Below are positions 25,424 to 33,626 of a DNA stretch of 64,000 nucleotides, one piece after another; within the stretch, counting starts at the first letter, position 1, and the number at the start of each line of letters is the position of its first letter. The notes under the pieces are model-generated. The model was not told the DNA's origin and did no database searches. It saw nothing but the letters and a program-made list of their open reading frames with translations. This stretch comes from Rubrolithibacter danxiaensis (lineage in GTDB: Bacteria; Bacteroidota; Bacteroidia; Sphingobacteriales; Sphingobacteriaceae), in NCBI RefSeq assembly GCF_047272945.1, contig NZ_JBKOPS010000001.1, positions 124,001-188,000 of the forward strand, in the 5' to 3' direction. Position numbers and translations under genes: made by a program.

Positions 25424-26014
25424 ATGAATTTATTGAAATCAAATCTGGGATTTATAATTAGCCTGGTTCTTATTGCGGTTGTTGCATTTAATCCTGAGGT
25501 TAAAGCAGTTGTATTGCAGGGATTGATCAGAACAGGTTTATTTCAGCCGAGTGTTCAACCGCTAAAATCAGGATCCTCAGCGTCTGAGAAAAACACTTAT
25601 TCTGTTCCTTCTATATATTTTAAAGGAACGGATGGAAAAACTATTGACCTTGCAGCACTGAAAGGGAAAGTAGTTTTTTTAAACTTTTGGGCTAAATGGT
25701 GCCCTCCCTGCAGGGCAGAAATGCCGGCAATAAATTCTTTATACAACAAATTTAAAAATAATAGCCGCGTAGTTTTTATACTGGTTGATGCCGATGGTAA
25801 TCTTGAAAAATCAGGGGCATTTATGAAAAAGAAAAATTATAGTTTACCGGTTTATATTTCAGCGAGTAATGTCCCCGAACAATTATTCAGCGGCAGCTTA
25901 CCTACTACCCACATTTTGAACAAAAAAGCAGAATTGGTTTTTAGTCACGAAGGTATGGCCGATTATGATTCACCGGAAATGGTAAAATTTATTGAGGGTT
26001 TGCTGAAGCAATAA
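25424..26014 (+). CDS. TlpA/ResA-like thioredoxin-domain protein
   Basis: A 196-residue protein with one N-terminal membrane anchor (about 8-24) and a periplasmic thioredoxin domain. The active site is WCPPC (C93/C96), followed by a cis-Pro-type segment in SLPTTHIL. TlpA/ResA proteins reduce apocytochrome c or other periplasmic thiols. Here the gene is cotranscribed with the persulfide dioxygenase, so a role in periplasmic persulfide or thiol handling is as likely as cytochrome c maturation. A strong hairpin follows its stop. Confidence 0.9.
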   Translation: MNLLKSNLGFIISLVLIAVVAFNPEVKAVVLQGLIRTGLFQPSVQPLKSGSSASEKNTYSVPSIYFKGTDGKTIDLAALKGKVVFLNFWAKWCPPCRAEMPAINSLYNKFKNNSRVVFILVDADGNLEKSGAFMKKKNYSLPVYISASNVPEQLFSGSLPTTHILNKKAELVFSHEGMADYDSPEMVKFIEGLLKQ

Positions 26015-26027
26015 TGTACTAGTATTA

Positions 26028-26062
26028 ATATAGCAGCAGTATTTTCAGTACTGCTGCTATAT
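26028..26062. terminator. Bidirectional hairpin between convergent genes
   Basis: A perfect 14-base stem, ATATAGCAGCAGTA with TACTGCTGCTATAT, around a 7-base loop, lies between the thioredoxin-like gene and the convergent mutarotase. There is no strong T-run on either side. Confidence 0.75.
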
Positions 26063-26082
26063 ATGCTGCCGGATCTGTTAAA

Positions 26083-27264
26083 TTATCTGGAAGAAAACTT
26101 ATAAACCGTACTTGTTTGATAAGTCTCTCCAGGTTTTAACTCAGTAGAAGGAAATTGAGGCTTGTTTGGTGAATCCGGAAAATGCTGTGTTTCTAAACAA
26201 AGTCCTGAACGGTACGGATACGCCTTTCCTGACTTTCCATCGTTGGTTTTACCATCCAGAAAATTGCCGCTGTAAAATTGTATTCCCGGTTCAGTTGTTA
26301 AAACTTCCATTATAATTCCGGTTGACGGCCCCATAACTTTTGCTGCGGTATGAATTGTTTTACTGCTGTTGTTAAGAACAAAGTTATGGTCGTAACCCTT
26401 TCCATTTTTCAACTGTTCATCTTCGGCATTAATGCGGGCGCCAATTGCAGTAGCTTTTGTAAAATCAAAAGGTGTTCCGGTAACCGTTTTAAGCTCTCCG
26501 GTTGGAATTAACGTTTTATCAACCGGGGTAAACCTGTTGGCGTCTATCATCAACTCATGCCCGGTAATTGTGCCGCTTCCTGCACCATTCAAATTAAAAT
26601 AAGCGTGGTTGGTAAGGTTTACCACAGTAGGTTTATCTGTGGTTGCGGTGTAGTCAATCTTTAAACCGTTATCGTCTGTTAAAGAATAAATAACCTTCAC
26701 ATTCAGATTTCCCGGAAAACCTTCTTCCTCGTCTTTCGATAAATAAGTTAATTCCAGTGTCTTATCATCCAGTTGTTTCGCATCCCACACTTTAGCATTA
26801 AAGCCACTTATGCCGCCATGTAAAGTATTCGGACCATCATTGGCCGGTAGTTTATAAAGTTTCCCGTTTAAGGTAAACTGTGCGTTTCCTATCCGGTTAC
26901 CGTACCTTCCAATTAGTGCCCCAAAATACGGTTCGTGTTCTTTTCTGTAGCCATCCAGTTTCTGGTAACCAAGAACCACATCGGTAATTTTCCCATTTTT
27001 ATCGGGTACCATCAACTGCACAATTCGGCCCCCGTAATTGGTAATTACAGCTTGCAGATTTTTATTTTTAAGAGTAAACAGGCTTACTTTTTTACCTGAA
27101 ATCTCCGTATTAAAAGTGCTGGTATCAACTTCTGCTAAAGTGTCTGCTGTAGAAGAAGCATCTGTTTTTACTGAATCGGCTGAAGATGTTTTAGTACCGG
27201 AATTATTACAGGCTGTTGCTGCCAAAAACACGGCACAGGAAAGCGCAAGAAAAACTCTTTTCAT
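26083..27264 (-). CDS. Aldose 1-epimerase (galactose mutarotase), lipoprotein form
   Basis: A 393-residue mutarotase that interconverts alpha and beta anomers of free sugars. The N terminus MKRVFLALSCAVFLAATACNN carries a lipobox (ATAC), so it should be a lipid-anchored periplasmic or surface protein. Family motifs are present: NYGGRIVQLMVPD, GRYGNRIGNAQF, GPNTLHGG, the catalytic His in NLTNHAYFNLNG and the Glu in TTEPGIQFYSGNF. It is the last gene of the minus-strand GH51 operon (65 bases after the preceding stop), consistent with processing released L-arabinose. A close paralogue lies at 55431-56624. Confidence 0.92.
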   Translation of the reverse strand: MKRVFLALSCAVFLAATACNNSGTKTSSADSVKTDASSTADTLAEVDTSTFNTEISGKKVSLFTLKNKNLQAVITNYGGRIVQLMVPDKNGKITDVVLGYQKLDGYRKEHEPYFGALIGRYGNRIGNAQFTLNGKLYKLPANDGPNTLHGGISGFNAKVWDAKQLDDKTLELTYLSKDEEEGFPGNLNVKVIYSLTDDNGLKIDYTATTDKPTVVNLTNHAYFNLNGAGSGTITGHELMIDANRFTPVDKTLIPTGELKTVTGTPFDFTKATAIGARINAEDEQLKNGKGYDHNFVLNNSSKTIHTAAKVMGPSTGIIMEVLTTEPGIQFYSGNFLDGKTNDGKSGKAYPYRSGLCLETQHFPDSPNKPQFPSTELKPGETYQTSTVYKFSSR

Positions 27265-27329
27265 ATTATCAGATTTTTAATTGGTAAGATTATTTTAAAG
27301 AACAACAAGTATAGAAATTGTTCTGTTCA

Positions 27330-29315
27330 TTACAGCATTTTAAACCTGATAATATTAAATGAGTAAGGTTGGAGGGATAAATTTAACTCTTTCCCAGTCA
27401 CTTTTATCTGCCTTTCTTTCGGGCTGACCGCAGTTGGGTTTGCTATTGAATTTACCGCATCCAGGTCATCACCTCTTAATTCTGTTAAGATCGCCCGCGA
27501 TTGAAGTTTCTTTACTCCTTCTATTTCAATTACAGGGTTTTCAGGCTTTCCGGATGCATTTACAATTTTAACAATCAGTTCATGAGTGCTTGTATCAATA
27601 CAGGAAGACGCATAAAAACCATCCTGCCCTGTTAAGGCCTGGTTGTTCCACAAAACAGGAACTACATGTGTACCTTTATTTGTAGAGTAAAGTTTTTGTA
27701 CATAATAATTTGGAGTTCCGTACGATTCCAGGTTATTTACCCAGATCAGATCCGGAGTCCATTGCCAGCCATCAACATGAGCAAATAAAGGAGCGTACGA
27801 AGCCATGGTAACAACCTCGGCATTCCGCTCCAGCCCGGTCATAAAAGCTGCCTCAGCCAGGGCACATTTCCAGTTGTTCTTATTTTCAGGACTGGCTATT
27901 GCAACGCTCTGAGCAGCATATTCACCGGCAAAAACTTTCGAGCCGTTTCTGTCATACTTATCATATCGATTCGCGTTGGCAAAAAACCACTTTGGCGCCC
28001 GATAATAATGTTCGTCAATGATATCGGCGTTCATTTTCCGCAATTCACCATTTAAATAATCAAATCGTTCTCCATCAGGATCTGTACCGGAACTGTTAAC
28101 TATTTTTATCTGAGGATATTTAGCTTTAATCGCTTTTGTAAATTCCTTCAGCCTTTCTACATACTGCTCGCCCCAGTTCTCATTTCCCACTCCCATCATT
28201 TTTAAATTAAAAGATTTTGGGTGTCCCAGTTCTGCACGAATTTTTCCCCATTTGGTTGTTATATCTCCATTGGCAAACTCAATCAGGTCTAAAGCATCCT
28301 GAATGTAAGGGTCGAGCTGGTCCACGGGAACAACTTCCGCAGTATTAAACTGACAGGCCATACCACAATTTAAAATAGGCAAAGGAGATGCGCCAATATC
28401 TTCGCAAAGCTGAAAATATTCCAGAAATCCTAAACCAAAGGATTGATAGTAATCAGGAGTTAAACGGTGTTTGAACTCCAGATTCCATCTGTTAATTATT
28501 AAATCGCGGTCTTCAACATTTCCAATAGTCTTCTTCCATTGAAACCGTTCATCCAGGTTTCGACCTTCTACAATACAGCCTCCAGGAAAGCGTAAAAAAC
28601 CTGGTTTCATATCAGCCAACAGCTGAACCATGTCTGCACGTAAGCCTCCGGGCCGGCTTTTCCAGGTATCCTCAGGAAAAAGAGAAATCATATCCAGGTC
28701 AACTGATCCTTTTCCCTTTATCCATACAATCAGCCTTGCCTTTAAATCTGTTTCTGAAGCTTTAAAACTTACCGGGTATTTTTTCCAGCTACTTCCCTGC
28801 GGATGAACCTCTGCTGCTCCTATTTTTTCTCCTTTTTCTGATATCAATTCTATAACCAGTGATAGGTTACTGGCTTCATTTTGCCTGGCCGTTACACTAA
28901 AATTATATTGATTATCCTTTTTGATTCCTATGCCGCGAAAGCCTTCATTTCGGAGCCCATAACCATTTTCAGAGCCGGAAGTGACACGAATGTACCTTCT
29001 GTTTGCCGCATCAACTGCCTCCCGGTTTAAAACCAGGATACTTCCTTTTACATCGGGAGCATTTTTAATTTCTTTCCATCCCATTAATGGAGTATCGAAT
29101 TCAAAAGAACGGTTTTTTACCAATTCTGCATACAAACCTCCATCGGCTCCCATATTGATATCTTCAAAAAATATTCCCCACATGGTAGGCTGAACCGGGG
29201 CGATTATTTCATTTGCCTTTACTGTAAATACTTTTTGAGATTGAGCAATGCAATTATTATATCCGGTAATTAAAAACAGGATGGCTAAACATATCGCCCG
29301 GACTTTTTTTTTCAT
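27330..29315 (-). CDS. Alpha-L-arabinofuranosidase, GH51 (long, plant/ASD type)
   Basis: A 661-residue secreted enzyme with a signal peptide (AICLAILFLITGYNNCIAQ). An N-terminal carbohydrate-binding-like sandwich (about 85-215) precedes the GH51 barrel. The acid/base Glu is in MMGVGNENWGEQY (about 379), and the nucleophile is probably the Glu of VFAGEYAAQ (about 464). A C-terminal sandwich completes the family layout. It removes terminal alpha-L-arabinofuranosyl residues from arabinan, arabinoxylan or arabinogalactan in the periplasm or outside the cell. It lies 56 bases after the second GH51 gene on the same strand. The two are not close copies; they belong to different GH51 subgroups. Confidence 0.92.
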   Translation of the reverse strand: MKKKVRAICLAILFLITGYNNCIAQSQKVFTVKANEIIAPVQPTMWGIFFEDINMGADGGLYAELVKNRSFEFDTPLMGWKEIKNAPDVKGSILVLNREAVDAANRRYIRVTSGSENGYGLRNEGFRGIGIKKDNQYNFSVTARQNEASNLSLVIELISEKGEKIGAAEVHPQGSSWKKYPVSFKASETDLKARLIVWIKGKGSVDLDMISLFPEDTWKSRPGGLRADMVQLLADMKPGFLRFPGGCIVEGRNLDERFQWKKTIGNVEDRDLIINRWNLEFKHRLTPDYYQSFGLGFLEYFQLCEDIGASPLPILNCGMACQFNTAEVVPVDQLDPYIQDALDLIEFANGDITTKWGKIRAELGHPKSFNLKMMGVGNENWGEQYVERLKEFTKAIKAKYPQIKIVNSSGTDPDGERFDYLNGELRKMNADIIDEHYYRAPKWFFANANRYDKYDRNGSKVFAGEYAAQSVAIASPENKNNWKCALAEAAFMTGLERNAEVVTMASYAPLFAHVDGWQWTPDLIWVNNLESYGTPNYYVQKLYSTNKGTHVVPVLWNNQALTGQDGFYASSCIDTSTHELIVKIVNASGKPENPVIEIEGVKKLQSRAILTELRGDDLDAVNSIANPTAVSPKERQIKVTGKELNLSLQPYSFNIIRFKML

Positions 29316-29371
29316 TATTCCTTTAATTTAGATAGTGTTGATACTGAATAAAACGGAATCTGCACTTCTCC

Positions 29372-30928
29372 TTATTTTAATTCTAACACTACCACGGAAA
29401 ACGGAGGTAACTTAACCTGCAGCTTTCCGTTTTTCAGCTTTGCATCTTTAAAATCACCTGGTTTAATTTTTTCCGGATTTTCAAATGAATTATAGTTCTG
29501 CAATTTATCAGATGTTAAGATTCTGCCGTTTACCGTATTTAATTTAGCCCCTTCAAGATTAACGGAAATATCCTGTGATTTTTTAGCATCAATATTTACT
29601 AAAGAAATATGTGTTAAACCTTTCTGATCACGTGAGGCTGATACAGATACTGCCGGAAGTTTTTCATTACCATACTGGTATTCGTTACTTTTTACCTCAA
29701 CCGGTATAAGTGTACCGTCCTGATGAACGTTATACATTTCCATAACGTGATAAGTAGGAGTTAATATTAACTTCTCGTCTTTGGTCAGAATAACCGCTTG
29801 CAATACATTTATCGCCTGGGCAAGATTAGCCATTCTCACTCTGTCTGCATGATTATTAAAGATATTTAGAGTAACCCCCGCAATCATTGCGTCCCGCATG
29901 GTGTTTTGCTGATACAAAAAGCCCGGATTTGTTCCCGGTTCAACATCGTACCAACCACCCCATTCATCAACAACTAACGCTATTTTCTTTTCAGGATCAT
30001 ATTTATCCATAATAGCTGAATGCTGGGTAACAAGTTCTTCCATTTTCAATGCCTGCTGCATGATTTTAAAATACTGCTCCTCAGAAAAAGTAGTAGAGGG
30101 CCCTTTATGATCCCAGCTTATTACCGAATAATGATGCAGCGCCACTCCTTCAAGCAGACTATGCGGGATATTTTTCATCAGGGTTTCTGTCCAGTGATAG
30201 TCTCCAGAACTCGCACCAGAGGCAATACGAAATAGTTTACCTGTATTTGTCCAGTAGCCCATAAATGTGGCATACTTACGGTACTCATTCGCATAGTATT
30301 CGGCCGTCATATTCCCTCCGCAACCCCATGCTTCATTACCTACTCCCCAGTATTTAACCTGCCAAGGCTTTTCACGGCCATTTTCCTGTCTCAGTTTAGA
30401 CATAGGGCTTTGACCAGGAAAGTTTACATACTGCACCCAGTCAGCCAGTTCCTGCACGGTTCCGCTACCCACATTCCCCGCGAGGTACGGTTCCGTACCG
30501 AGCAGCTCACACATGTTTAAAAAATCGTGCGTACCAAAGCTATTGTCTTCCGTTACGCCTCCCCACCAGGTATTTACTATTGTCGGACGTTTTTCTTTGG
30601 GGCCAATTCCGTCTTTCCAATGGTAGGTGTCGGCGAAACAACCCCCAGGCCATCTTAAATTTGGAATCTTCAACTTTCTCAAAGCGTTTACAACATCGTT
30701 ACGCACTCCAGCTGTATTAGGAATTTTATTATTCTCGCCTACATAAAAACCTCCGTAAATACATCGCCCTAAATGTTCAGCAAAATGGCCGTAAATATTT
30801 TTATTGATTTTAGTCTGGGCTTTGTTCATATGAACAATAATATCATTCGAAACCTGTCCAAATGTTTTACTCATAGCAACAGAACATAGTAAAAGTGTTG
30901 CAAAAATTTTGATAGAAGATCGGTTCAT
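29372..30928 (-). CDS. Alpha-N-arabinofuranosidase, GH51 (AbfA type)
   Basis: A 518-residue GH51 enzyme of the classical bacterial AbfA kind, but with a signal peptide (IFATLLLCSVAMSKTFGQ). The opening motif IYGHFAEHLGRCIYGGFYVGE, the acid/base Glu in YWGVGNEAWGCGG (about 197) and the nucleophile Glu in VVDEWGGWYD (about 322) are clear. It cleaves alpha-1,2, 1,3 or 1,5 arabinofuranosyl bonds, usually in short oligosaccharides. It is the first gene of the minus-strand operon, divergent from araB with a 282-base shared control region. Confidence 0.94.
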   Translation of the reverse strand: MNRSSIKIFATLLLCSVAMSKTFGQVSNDIIVHMNKAQTKINKNIYGHFAEHLGRCIYGGFYVGENNKIPNTAGVRNDVVNALRKLKIPNLRWPGGCFADTYHWKDGIGPKEKRPTIVNTWWGGVTEDNSFGTHDFLNMCELLGTEPYLAGNVGSGTVQELADWVQYVNFPGQSPMSKLRQENGREKPWQVKYWGVGNEAWGCGGNMTAEYYANEYRKYATFMGYWTNTGKLFRIASGASSGDYHWTETLMKNIPHSLLEGVALHHYSVISWDHKGPSTTFSEEQYFKIMQQALKMEELVTQHSAIMDKYDPEKKIALVVDEWGGWYDVEPGTNPGFLYQQNTMRDAMIAGVTLNIFNNHADRVRMANLAQAINVLQAVILTKDEKLILTPTYHVMEMYNVHQDGTLIPVEVKSNEYQYGNEKLPAVSVSASRDQKGLTHISLVNIDAKKSQDISVNLEGAKLNTVNGRILTSDKLQNYNSFENPEKIKPGDFKDAKLKNGKLQVKLPPFSVVVLELK

Positions 30929-31210
30929 TATCGGTTTTTTTATTACTTACGATGTTGAGAATTTATAATGTCAATATTACAATTAATAATTAACAAATCA
31001 ATAACAAGGTAATTTTATTTTTAATATTTTGTATCCAAATCATTCTCAAGGATTAATATTCACCCAAGGTATTTTAATTTATAGTCTTCTTAAGTCACTA
31101 TACTTCTTCTCTCTAAAGATAAGTTTAGACTGAATAAAATTTCTTTGGAAAAAAAGCAGATACTATTTCTTTTTCCAAAAAAATAAACGTTATTTGAACA
31201 TTAATAACCA
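30929..31210. promoter_or_regulatory. Divergent control region between the GH51 operon and araB
   Basis: 282 AT-rich bases between two oppositely oriented arabinose operons, so both promoters and any arabinose-responsive operator should be here. I find no perfect TAnnTTTG on either strand; TTATTTG before araB (about 31190) is the nearest. No open frame of note. Confidence 0.5.
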
Positions 31211-32920
31211 ATGAAACCAAACCAGTTTGTTATAGGAGTAGACTACGGGACAGATTCTGTACGCTCAGTTTTAGTAAATGCAAACGACGGACAAGAAGTG
31301 ACGTCCTCTGTTTACTATTATCCCCGTTGGAAATCGGGCCTGTATTGTAATGCTGCTACCAATCAATTTCGTCAGCATCCGTTGGATTATATAGAGGGAC
31401 TCGAATATACAATAAAAGAATGTTTAGCACAGGCTACGCCGGATATAAGGGCAAAAGTTAAAGCAATTTCTGTCGATACAACAGGTTCTACTCCTGTGGC
31501 TGTAGATGAAACCGGAACTCCGCTAGCTTTATATCCTGAATACGAGGATAGTCCAAATGCAATGTTTGTATTATGGAAAGATCATACTGCTGTTCAGGAA
31601 GCCGCAGAAATTAATGAACATGCTGGAAAGTTTAGTATTAACTACCTCCAATATGTAGGCGGCAAGTATTCATCAGAATGGTTCTGGGCGAAATTGCTTC
31701 GCATCTTAAGGGAAGATGAAGATATAAGAAAAGATTGTTACTCCTGGGTAGAACACTGTGACTGGATTCCTTTCTTACTTACAGGAGGTAAAAAAGCATC
31801 TGAAATTAAAAGAGGAGTTTGTTCTGCGGGCCATAAAAGCTTATGGGCAGAAGCCTTCGGCGGCTTACCTCCTGATGACTTTTTCAGTTCATTAGATCCG
31901 CTTCTGTCGGGCTTTACCTCCAGGCTTTTTAAAAAGACATATACGGCAGACCAAGCTGCCGGCAACTTAAGCGAAGAATGGGCTGATAAATTGTGTCTTA
32001 AAACAGATGTTGTAATAGGTATTGGTGCATTTGATGCACATATGGGCGCTGTAGGCGGACAAATCGAGCCTTATTATTTAAGTAAGGTAATGGGTACTTC
32101 AACCTGCGATATGCTTGTTGCTCCCGCACCCGAAGTAAAAGACATATTTGTAAATGGCATCTGCGGACAGGTTACTGGCTCTATCATTCCGGGGATGATT
32201 GGCATGGAGGCCGGCCAATCTGCTTTTGGGGATGCTTATGCCTGGTTTAAAAAAGTACTGACATGGCCATTAATAACTATTCTCTCAAAATCAGAAATTA
32301 TTGACGCGGAAACGAAACATAAACTGATTGCCGAAACAGAAGAAAAAATAATTCCCGAACTCAACAGGCTTGCAGCGCAATTACCTGTAGAAGAAAGTGC
32401 AGAACTTGCTATTGACTGGCTAAATGGCCGCCGTACCCCCGATGCAAACCAGTTATTAAAAGGAGCATTTTTAGAATTAGGCCTTGGAAGTGACGCTGTA
32501 CGAATGTATCGGTCTCTCGCGGAGGCGACCTGTTTTGGTGCAAAGAGGATTGCAGACCGCTTTGTCGAACAGGGAATACCGGTAAAAGGATTAATCGGAA
32601 TGGGCGGTGTAGCTAAAAAATCGCCTTTTATTATGCAGATGATGGCTGATGTAATGAATATGCCTATCCGTATCCACCGTTCTGAGCAAACCTGTGCGAT
32701 TGGCGCAGCTATGTTTGCCGCAACTGCAGCAGGAATTTACGCTAAGGTAGAAGATGCAATGGAAGCGATGGGGCAAGGTTTCGACAGGGAATATCAACCA
32801 AATGAAAAACATGCCGCTATATATGCAAAAAGATATCTCCGATATCTGCAGGCGGGCAGTTTAATTGAAAACGTAAACGCTCAGTTACTACCTGAGCTAA
32901 TAACAAATTACGATGAGTAA
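31211..32920 (+). CDS. araB: Ribulokinase
   Basis: A 569-residue FGGY-family kinase, matching AraB length (566 in E. coli). The first ATP motif is IGVDYGTDSVRSVLV; GIGAFDAHMGAVGG and the ADP-binding GMGGVAKKSPFIMQMMAD near residue 460 are diagnostic, as is VMGTSTCDML. It phosphorylates L-ribulose to L-ribulose-5-phosphate in the cytoplasm. Its last eight bases overlap araD, so the two are translationally coupled. It heads the plus-strand arabinose operon. Confidence 0.95.
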   Translation: MKPNQFVIGVDYGTDSVRSVLVNANDGQEVTSSVYYYPRWKSGLYCNAATNQFRQHPLDYIEGLEYTIKECLAQATPDIRAKVKAISVDTTGSTPVAVDETGTPLALYPEYEDSPNAMFVLWKDHTAVQEAAEINEHAGKFSINYLQYVGGKYSSEWFWAKLLRILREDEDIRKDCYSWVEHCDWIPFLLTGGKKASEIKRGVCSAGHKSLWAEAFGGLPPDDFFSSLDPLLSGFTSRLFKKTYTADQAAGNLSEEWADKLCLKTDVVIGIGAFDAHMGAVGGQIEPYYLSKVMGTSTCDMLVAPAPEVKDIFVNGICGQVTGSIIPGMIGMEAGQSAFGDAYAWFKKVLTWPLITILSKSEIIDAETKHKLIAETEEKIIPELNRLAAQLPVEESAELAIDWLNGRRTPDANQLLKGAFLELGLGSDAVRMYRSLAEATCFGAKRIADRFVEQGIPVKGLIGMGGVAKKSPFIMQMMADVMNMPIRIHRSEQTCAIGAAMFAATAAGIYAKVEDAMEAMGQGFDREYQPNEKHAAIYAKRYLRYLQAGSLIENVNAQLLPELITNYDE

Positions 32921-33614
32921 ATACAATGAGATAAAGCAAATGGCGTATGAAAGCAACATGGCTTTACCTAAACTGGGCCTTGTTTTATTTACATTCGGCA
33001 ATGCAAGTGCTGCAGACAGAACAAGGGGTGTTTTTGCAATAAAACCCAGTGGTATTCCATATGAAGAATTGTCGCCGGAAAAAATGGTGATTGTTGATTT
33101 CGACGGAAATGTTGTAGAAGGAGAACTTCGGCCTTCATCTGACACAAAAACGCATGCTGTATTATACAAACATTGGGAAAATATCGGTGGCATTGTTCAC
33201 ACCCATTCTACCTATGCCACGGCTTGGGCACAAAGCCAGCGGGATATTCCAATTTTCGGCACTACTCATGCGGATCATATTACTGTAGATATTCCATGTG
33301 CACCTCCTATGCCTGATACAATGATACAAGGCGATTATGAATTTCAGACAGGTTTTCAAATTATAAATTACTTTAAAGATAAAGGTTTAAGCTATGAAGA
33401 AGTAGAAATGATTCTGGTAGGAAACCACGCTCCCTTTACCTGGGCAAAAACTGTCGAAAAAGCTGTTTACAACAGTGCAGTATTAGAATCTGTAGCACAA
33501 ATGGCTCATCTTACTGAATTAATAAACCCGAAAGCTCCCCGACTGAAAGATTCACTGATAAAAAAGCATTACGAAAGAAAACACGGACCCCACTCCTACT
33601 ACGGACAACTATAA
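32913..33614 (+). CDS. araD: L-ribulose-5-phosphate 4-epimerase
   Basis: A 233-residue class II aldolase-fold epimerase, close to the 231 residues of E. coli AraD. The zinc-binding His are in VHTHSTYATAWAQ and VGNHAPFTWAK; LPKLGLVLFTFGNASAADR and IKPSGIPYEELSPEKMVIVD are the phosphate-binding start. It converts L-ribulose-5-phosphate to D-xylulose-5-phosphate, the link to the pentose phosphate pathway. It overlaps araB and is followed 12 bases later by the GH127 gene. Confidence 0.95.
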   Translation: MSKYNEIKQMAYESNMALPKLGLVLFTFGNASAADRTRGVFAIKPSGIPYEELSPEKMVIVDFDGNVVEGELRPSSDTKTHAVLYKHWENIGGIVHTHSTYATAWAQSQRDIPIFGTTHADHITVDIPCAPPMPDTMIQGDYEFQTGFQIINYFKDKGLSYEEVEMILVGNHAPFTWAKTVEKAVYNSAVLESVAQMAHLTELINPKAPRLKDSLIKKHYERKHGPHSYYGQL

Positions 33615-33626
33615 CAGCCTGATACC

